From positions 124,001 to 188,000 of the forward strand of contig JAIWNE010000050.1 in assembly GCA_025331445.1 (NCBI GenBank): a stretch of DNA of 64,000 nt. The letters run 5' to 3'. Shown one piece after another: positions 56,976-64,000 of the stretch (position 1 is its first letter; every line of letters starts with the position of its first letter). The position numbers and the translations under genes were made by a program. This DNA is from Blakeslea trispora. Its lineage: Eukaryota; Mucoromycota; Mucoromycetes; Mucorales; Choanephoraceae. Under the pieces are notes generated by a model that searched no databases, was not told the DNA's origin, and saw only the letters and a program-made list of their open reading frames with translations.

Positions 56976-59900
56976 ATGTCTCAAGAAATAGTGACTGGAG
57001 AGCATGTCTTTCCGATAGATGCAAGCAAGACATTTGTATTTACAACACCTCTGTTTGTAGCACCTACTGCTTTATTTGTGTTTGTTGCACTTGTGGGATT
57101 CATTCGAAAACAAAAGACCAAGGATGCTTGTTGGAGAGATATTTCTAGTTTGGCTGGAAGACGCCTTTCAGCACTATCCAAGTTGATCATTACATTATCT
57201 TGTCTAGTTTGTTTAACCTATTTACTGGATGCTGTGATTATTGTATCTTGTGTACTTTTAAGAAATGAGCATGCTACCATCATGCTGCTATACTATGATG
57301 GGCTATCTTGGCTAGCATGGCTCGTTAGCTTGTACTGCCTGATGGATGAATCTCATAAATTCTCGAGGTGGCACTGGTTACAATATACTTTTTACGCCTC
57401 TAGTTCTTTGGCTGAAGCATCTGTGGGTTGGTTGTGGCTCACTAGCATTCTCAAGAAAGGTAATGTAAAGAAAGAAAAAAGAAAATTCGGCTTCTCTTAT
57501 ATATATATCTCGAAAAAACAGATATTGAATGGACAGTCTATGACAAGTTACTATTGAGCGTCTTTGTTGTTCGATTTTTACATGTGATTGCTCTCTTACT
57601 GCTCTCATTTATCCATATGATCTGTAGTAGAAATAACAATCAACACGAATCATCACCTCTGTTAAACCCTCAGGCAATATACGGTTCAACTGTCACAGAG
57701 ATGGTTGTGACAACAAGCAAAGAAAAAAGTAGTTGGAGCGACTTTTGGACAAAGCTAAAAAAGGTTTTCCCCTATATTTGGCCATACAACAATTTCAAGT
57801 TACAGCAACTGGTGCTTTTGTGCTTTTTGTTGATGTGTTTAGGCCTTGCTATCAATGTGTTTACACCATTACAGATTGGTTATGTTGTCGATCGATTGAG
57901 CAACCAGCCTGAATCTTTTGCTTGGGCTGCCGTATTAGCCTATGTTGGCTTCAAGTTCTTACAAGGCAGCTCTGGTCTGATCCAAGCACTTCAAAACTAC
58001 TTTTGGATTCCTGTTGGTCAATACACAACCCGCGAAATCTCTGTCAAGCTATTCGCTCACCTTCACAGTCTCTCCTTACATTACCATATAAACCGCAAAA
58101 CAGGAGAAGTACTCCGTACAGTCGATCGAGGAACCAACAGCATCGTTCAACTCTTGTCTCAAATTGTGTTTTCCATCTTTCCTGCCCTTGCCAACATACT
58201 GATTGCCGTTGTCGTGTTTTCCGTTAAATTCTCCATTCCATTCGGTTTGATTGTACTTGTGACAATGGCCCTCTATCTCTATGTGACCATCACATTGACA
58301 GAGTGGAGAACTGGATTCAGACGCAAGATGAATGAATTGGACAACTATGCTCGAACCAAGGCTGTGGATTCACTATTGAACTTTGAGACAGTCAAATATT
58401 ATAACGCAGAGATGTTTGAAGTAGATCGCTACGATAAGGCGATTGTTGAATATCAAAAGGCTGATTATGTCAATTCGGTCTCGCTCAATGTATTGAACTT
58501 GGCACAGAATGCAGTGATCACCAGTGGCTTGTTGGCAGGTTGCATGCTGTTTGCCTTTGAGGTATCGAAAGGTACATTGACTCCTGGTGACTTTGTCTCC
58601 TTCAACGTATATATGATGCAGCTCTATACACCATTGCATTTCTTTGGCACCTATTATCGAATGATTCAACAGAACTTTGTGGACATGGAAAAGATGTTTG
58701 ATCTCTTTGAAGTGGAGCAGACGGTGAAGGATGCTGAGGATGCTGGTGAACTTTGTGTAACGGAAGGTCATGTCAGATTTGAAAATGTCTCATTTTCTTA
58801 TGACAATCGACAGACTGCCCTCAACAATATTTCATTTTCAGTTCCAAAGGGTGCTACTGTTGCACTCGTAGGCCCCTCAGGTGGTGGCAAATCTACTGTG
58901 TTACGCCTCCTGTTCCGATTCTATGATCCTGAGTCAGGCCATATCTATATTGATGGCCAAGATATTGCTGGTGTTAGACAAGCCTCATTACGTAAGAATA
59001 TTGGCGTAGTGCCTCAAGATACTGTCTTGTTCAACGATACCATCATGTACAATATTCGTTATGGCGATGTCAATGCCACGGATGAAGATGTCTATCGTGC
59101 TGCCCGAGCTGCTCAAATTCATGACAAGATCCTTAGTTTCCCTGATGGATACGACACCAAAGTAGGTGAACGAGGACTTCGTCTAAGTGGAGGTGAAAAA
59201 CAACGTGTGGCGATCGCTAGAACAATCTTGAAAAATCCTGCCATCATTCTGTTGGACGAGGCAACAAGTGCTCTTGATACTACTACTGAGCGTTACATTC
59301 AGGAAGCATTATCTGTTATGACAAAAGATCGTACTACATTAGTCATTGCTCATCGCTTGTCTACTATTGTGAGTGCAGACTTGATTTTAGTCATCAAGGA
59401 TGGACAAGTAGTTGAATCCGGAAACCACGATCAATTGATTCAAAATGCTTTAGAAGGAAGCAATGAAGGTATTTATTATGAGATGTGGCAAAAGCAACTG
59501 GATGACCGTTACGATGCAAGCCAAACTGCCAGCGGCTCTAATACTCCCAAGCTTAAGGAGTCTACACCTGTCAGCCATGAGGATCAAATGCCAGAGCTAG
59601 AACAAGAGCAGAAAGCTTTGACACCAAATCCAGAACAGGAACAAGAGTCAATAGAACAACAAGCAGTTCATGATCAACCTTCAGCAGATACAACTCAACC
59701 CTTGGTGCATAGACAGCCTGAAGAGACGCAACTTGAGCTATCTATCGGACCAAATGAAACAGTTAAAGACTCTACTGAGATTGAAACACCTAAAGTAATC
59801 GAAGACCCTGTTGAACCATTGGTTATCGATAGAACAGAAGAGCCAGAGAGTATGGATACTACTCAGGAACAAGTGGAAGCCGAGGAGGTTCAGGAGCAAG

Positions 59901-60106
59901 AAGAAGCGCAAGGGATCAGCACCGATACCAAGCAAGAACTAGAAGACCAATTAAATAGTGCTCAGGTCTCACCTACCGATAGCAGTCAAATAAGCAATTA
60001 CCAAGAGGATGCTACAGCAACAAACGAGCCAACCAAGAGCAACAAGACACGTCGTAATACTAACAACAGCAAAAAGAAGAAAAAGAAGAAGAACAGTAGA
60101 AAATAA
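56976..60106 (+). CDS. HMT1/ABCB6-type vacuolar half ABC transporter
   Basis: Exons 56976-57459 and 57522-60106 give 1022 aa. Five or so extra N-terminal membrane helices (TMD0), as in HMT1, precede a six-helix ABC domain. The ATPase has Walker A GPSGGGKST (about residue 613), signature LSGGEKQRVAIARTIL (about 716), Walker B AIILLDEATSALD and the H-loop IAHRLST. Family members move heme, phytochelatin or glutathione conjugates across organelle membranes. The tail from about residue 830 is an unusual Glu/Gln/Thr-rich extension of nearly 190 aa ending in polylysine. The start at 56976 is the first ATG in frame. Confidence 0.9.
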
Positions 60107-60211
60107 ACAATGGGCTACAGTGAAGAATTTGGTAGCTGTGTCTGAAAGTGTATACATTTTTTCGTTTTCTTTTCTCTCTTTTTTTATTGATTTTATACAA
60201 AGCAACAAACG

Positions 60212-60598
60212 ATGATCTCCAAGTTTTTCTATTTTTTTATTGTGGCTTCTTTATTTACTATAACTCAGGCATTTAACCTAAAGTCTATACTATTTGGAGA
60301 TGATGGTGAAGGTACTCAAGAGAGACATGCTAGCGTGCCTTTTGGTACGCCCATGACAAAGAGATCAGCCAGTAAACGATATGACGCTAGTACGTGTATC
60401 AGACATTGAGCAGGCTCAATTTATTGATTTTGGAATTCAATAGACATTGTGTGCGAACATTATGTTTGCGAGGATACATATGCATGTGTCAAGGAGCCTA
60501 TCGATTGTCCTTGCCTTGCTTCGACTGATAAAAAGTGTTACATTGGAGATTGGTATGCCTGTGTGAGAGGAAATGAAGATTGTGCTCAATTGCTATGA
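60212..60598 (+). CDS. lcl2: Long chronological lifespan protein 2 (LCL2-like), secreted
   Basis: Exons 60212-60389 and 60444-60598 give 110 aa. The N-terminal signal peptide is MISKFFYFFIVASLFTITQA. The mature part has eight cysteines, with HYVCEDTYACVKEPIDCPCL and YACVRGNEDC, the LCL2 pattern. The protein probably acts in the ER or secretory pathway. It starts only about 100 bp after the ABC transporter stop. Confidence 0.8.
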
Positions 60599-60741
60599 TA
60601 ATTCACCCTTTCATTTCATCAATAAAGACAATGATGATGCTATATTTTTCCATATAATGATAAATCATCTTTATTTCAATAATAAAGAAAAAGAGAATGA
60701 CAACCTTTTTTCTTTTCTTTTCCTTTTCTTTGACTGTTCAA

Positions 60742-61281
60742 ATGCCCTCTCAAATAACATACAAAGACATTGTTTTATTCAAGACTGAATATTGTAGAAA
60801 TTGGGATGAAAAAGGGTTTTGCAGGCAAGTAAGCTGTCATTCAAGAGTGGCATTTGGGAAATTAAACAAACCAAATAGATATGGAAAACGATGTCGATAT
60901 GCTCATGGTCAAGAAGAGTTGCGTCCCATTTTACGGTCAAATCAATACAAGACAAAAATATGTCGTGCTTTTCATGAGAATGGCACTTGTTCTTATGGCA
61001 TCCGTTGTACCTTTATTCATCGTGCAGACGACGAAAAGACACAGACTAGCAATCAAATTGAACTGGTTTCTGATGAATGCCTAGATCAACAACAAACATC
61101 AATGGGTCATGAAGACCTAACCCGTACACAAAAAAGAGCAACAGTACAAAATCAAGAAAGCATTTATGTCTATGACGCAGTGCTTCGGGGCAATGATAAA
61201 TTGGCTGCTTGTAATTTTATTCCAAGTCATGTTTGGGATTCCATGATGGGGCTTTCGTCGTATGAACCTCCAGCACATTAA
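60742..61281 (+). CDS. TTP/Cth2-type tandem CCCH zinc-finger protein
   Basis: Exons 60742-60824 and 60879-61281 give 161 aa. Finger 1 is CRNWDEKGFCRYGKRCRYAH and finger 2 CRAFHENGTCSYGIRCTFIH, both exact C-x8-C-x5-C-x3-H with YKT/FKT lead-ins. This family binds AU-rich mRNA elements and promotes mRNA decay. The intron has GC-AG ends (GCAAGT...AATAG), is 54 nt and contains no stop. Unspliced RNA would insert 18 residues into finger 1 and break its spacing. An in-frame upstream ATG at 60697 would add a hydrophobic leader and is less likely. Confidence 0.85.
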   Translation: MPSQITYKDIVLFKTEYCRNWDEKGFCRQVSCHSRVAFGKLNKPNRYGKRCRYAHGQEELRPILRSNQYKTKICRAFHENGTCSYGIRCTFIHRADDEKTQTSNQIELVSDECLDQQQTSMGHEDLTRTQKRATVQNQESIYVYDAVLRGNDKLAACNFIPSHVWDSMMGLSSYEPPAH

Positions 61282-61412
61282 ACTGGCTCGGATCATCTTT
61301 GTTTACAAACAAGCGCATTGTCCTTGTAAGAAACGATAAATAATAATAAATTATTGATAAATGAACAGAAAGATTTCATCACATTTCATGATGTAATTAT
61401 CGACTCCTTTAT

Positions 61413-62659
61413 TTAAAGGATTTTGCTTGCTGTATTAGCAATCTCTAGTGCAACTTGTTCTCTCAAGAACTCAAGAATAGGGGATGGGTTTGGAAACTTG
61501 ATACTAGAGTCAAATGGAAAGAGAAGGTAAGATTATGCTTAGTTTGTCTCTAAGTGTATGTTATATCTCATTTTTCTTACGTCTCATTATCTACATAGAT
61601 CATCTCAATAGGTAACAAAAGTCTTGAAGTACTAGTAATGCAACAACCTTCCCAACTACCTTGCTTAGCATCCTGTAATGTAGGAAACTCCCATTTGAAA
61701 GGAATGTTATGTTTCTTACAGAGCTCGATGACAATCTTCAATATAGAACCTAGCAAAATATGATCCAACGAGGCACAGTAGACAGTATTGTCCTTGACAG
61801 CCAAAAAGTTAGAAGCCATGCCCTCATAGAGTTGATCTGAATGGTCCATTAAAATGACTTCGTTGGCATCTGTTGGCTTGTTCTTTTCCAACTCTTGTCT
61901 CTCGCGCACCCATTGCGAATCCTTTACTTCTGGAGACTTTCTCTCTTTCCTTTCGATTTCTACTCTGACTCGAATACCAGGAGGAAATGATTTCAAATGA
62001 CAAAAATGAGCAGCAAAACAAGGTTGTTGTTTCTACAGAAAAAGAACCACTTAATGTTTGTTCTCTTTTTTTTACTTGTTAGGTACTTGATCTAACCTCA
62101 AAAGAATAAGTCAAGACAACGGATACTTTGGCTTCAGATGGATGCTCAGTATCTGTTGTTTCATCCACTAATTCGTAGTAAGCCTGAAGTCCCTTTTTCA
62201 GGAGAGGCCTTAATCTATTTTCAAATTGAATGGGATCCTTAAAGGCAGACAATTCCGTCTGTACTCTTTCAGCTTCTTCTGTTGTATTTCCTTGAAAGTT
62301 AATATGACTAATAGAATTAATCATACGCTGAGTATGTAACTTGAATTCTACAATAGAATCTCGGCCTACAGTACGCATTCCTGTATAAGCACCTATGCAT
62401 GACGTTAGAAGAAACAATTCTTTTCTTTATGCTGCTTTAAACTTACCACTGGGATATGAGAGAATAAAATCATTGAAGGTTTTGTCTCCGCGGGTGATTT
62501 CGTACTGAGCTTTATTGACATTGCTTTCTTTTGTATTAGTTTGTTCAATAACAACTATCTTCCACCATGACGAAATAAAAAGAAAAGGAGAGGTGCATGC
62601 AGTTAGATAACCCCTTGGTTTCAGCAGTGTCAAGTCTTACGTGAAGTATATTTTGGCAT
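61413..62659 (-). CDS. Class IV aminotransferase-like protein
   Basis: Exons on the minus strand: 62659-62641, 62554-62447, 62392-62097, 62032-61581 and 61503-61413; 321 aa. The C-terminal half has the fold-type IV PLP-enzyme pattern: WVRERQELEKNKPTDANEVI, then DQLYEGMASNFLAVKD, then ITSTSRLLLPI. These resemble branched-chain/D-amino acid aminotransferases and their plant and fungal relatives of unknown substrate. The first exon codes only six residues. Which lysine binds PLP was not settled. All introns are GT-AG. Confidence 0.68.
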
Positions 62660-63505
62660 GGCTGAAAAGGCGCGTTGTCTGCAAAGAGGTTGATATAAAG
62701 AACGGCTGAATGAAAAAAGACAAAAACGCATGAATTATAGCAATAAAGTCACACGTAAATAAATAAAGGGAAAAGAATATCAATAGCTCGGAAACCTCAA
62801 CACCTTAAATCGTAGGAGCTTTAATCAGCAAAATCTGTAAGGAATCAAAGGTTTTGTAACAATCATGCCCCAAGATCTCCAACGATAGTCTCTGTGTTTC
62901 ATTGGTATTAAAAAGGCTTGATACACAGGAGATGGTTACTTCCTTGCTTAATAATTGAACAATTCCCTAAAATACAGTTGCTGCAATTTTATTTTTTCTT
63001 TCAGCAACCACCATGCATTCTTGGGAAACAAATCTATCATAGAGTGTTAAGCTTTTTTTTTTTTTAGTTTGACTAGTAGCATGTTGAAGAAGGATTTGCG
63101 TTTATTAAAATCAATCTTTGTTGATCAATTGAAATGCTGTAAATATTCTTGTGACACTGACAATCCGACACATTTTTTCCAGAACTTTCCGGTATTTGTA
63201 TCTCAAAAGAAAAGAAAAACAAAGAATTGACTAAAAGCGAAACTTGCAAGGTTAATTCAAGCCAGTCTTCCTATCACTAGTAACGGTCTACAGTATGAAA
63301 TTGCAACCAACTCGATTGTCTATTCAGTCTTAATTTGCTTGAGGGGCAACTCGAATGCCTCATTAGACGGGACTTGAAATAACCACTTGAGATTTGTCAA
63401 AAAAGAAATGAAAAAAGTCACCTAGATTTTTTTTTCTATGAAATTCCATCTTGTCGCGTATTTCTTTTTTTTTTCTTCTTCTTCATCATTAGAACAAAAG
63501 AAAAT
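62660..63505. other. Divergent promoter interval
   Basis: 846 bp between the aminotransferase-like start and AHA1. AT-rich with poly-T runs. ORF 63436-63660 (minus) covers AHA1 exon 1 and its introns and is a shadow. No gene supported. Confidence 0.5.
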
Positions 63506-64000
63506 ATGTCCAACTGGAAAAACGTTAATAACTGGTAAAGATTGAATTCAAAAAAGAGAAAATCATCAAGCATTAACTCCCTTATTTGTTCATTTAGGCA
63601 CTGGTAAATGACAAGAGAGAGCAAAATTTGTTTACAGAAGAAAGAAAAAAAAAAGGTCATGATATACTCATTTGTTTGATAGGGTCAATAAGAACTGTTT
63701 GAAATGGGCTCAAAATTGGTTTTCTGAACAGCTTGTTGGTCTTGAAGCTGAGAGAGATGGTAAAAAGGCTGCTATTACCAAGGTAGTTGATTGTTCTGGT
63801 GATGTTGACTTGAACCAGAGAAAGGGCAAGATCATTACTATCTATGATGTTGCCTTGAAGCTCAACTGGGAAGGTAAGGCTTATTTTGTCAGGCATAAGT
63901 GATCTATAGAGTTATTCATTTCAAGTAACAAAAAAGGTACTCTTGCTGACGGTACTGATGTCACTGGCTCCATCAACATTCCCGAAATTGCTCATGATAC
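63506..64000 (+). CDS. aha1: Activator of Hsp90 ATPase (AHA1), 5' part
   Basis: Exons 63506-63534, 63598-63603, 63683-63873 and 63937 to the window edge. Spliced, the start is MSNWKNVNNWHWVNKNC, the well-known AHA1 N-terminal block with the N-x-W-H-W-x-x-K-N-C motif. The second exon is only 6 nt (GCACTG) and supplies the W-H-W join. The part seen is the N-terminal domain that binds the Hsp90 middle domain, ending in INIPEIAHDT. The C-terminal domain lies beyond the window. Confidence 0.87.

Noticed and set aside
60697..60741. Upstream ATG as the start of the CCCH protein
   Set aside because: It adds only a Phe/Ser-rich leader made by a pyrimidine tract; the ATG at 60742 fits better.

Overview
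The window looks like nuclear DNA of an early-diverging filamentous fungus, most likely Mucoromycota (Mucorales). Nearly every gene is cut by short GT-AG introns of about 45-70 nt. Intergenic DNA is AT-rich with long homopolymer runs. The gene content is eukaryotic and fungal: proteasome subunits, RIC8, an HMT1-like vacuolar ABC transporter, LCL2 and Pap1-type bZIPs. The species call is inference; no rRNA, tRNA, CRISPR array or plasmid feature was seen.

Layout. 0-3.8 kb: the end of a proteasome beta-4 gene, then acyl-protein thioesterase and the G-alpha chaperone/GEF RIC8 head to head. 3.8-10.3 kb: gene-poor, with a decayed gene, a 9-bp minisatellite, an OTU-like scrap and a Tc1/mariner-type MITE. 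10.4-19.8 kb: a MYND/TPR protein, mitochondrial HTD2, two divergent paralogous bZIP factors and a kelch-type membrane protein. 19.8-24.2 kb: tandem repeats and an uncharacterised zinc-finger-like gene. 24.2-39.9 kb: dense, with a monocarboxylate-type transporter, a two-TM unknown, a quinone-reductase-like MDR protein, PAC1, a TOM6-like protein, HGH1, Sec61 gamma, a two-domain glycosyltransferase, a BAF57-like protein, proteasome alpha-7 and an NDK-like protein. 40.1-51.5 kb: an accessory island with a 1.03-kb TIR element, Tc1-like pseudotransposons, a second MITE and a large inverted duplication (arms 2.14 and 2.25 kb) around an intact nine-exon gene with a PD-(D/E)XK-like motif. 53.2-64 kb: a second MCT-type transporter, an NDUFAF4-like factor, the HMT1-like ABC transporter, LCL2, a TTP-type CCCH protein, a class IV aminotransferase-like protein and the start of AHA1.

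Functional links: APT1 and RIC8 both act on G-alpha proteins and share one short promoter interval. Two proteasome core subunits and one assembly chaperone lie within 39 kb. The most unusual items are the large inverted duplication with its nuclease-like gene, two probable micro-exons (2 nt in the second transporter, 6 nt in AHA1), a GC-AG intron inside a CCCH finger, and a GT31-like/GT32-like double glycosyltransferase.

All gene models were spliced by hand from reading frame, splice sites and remembered family signatures. No database search was run.
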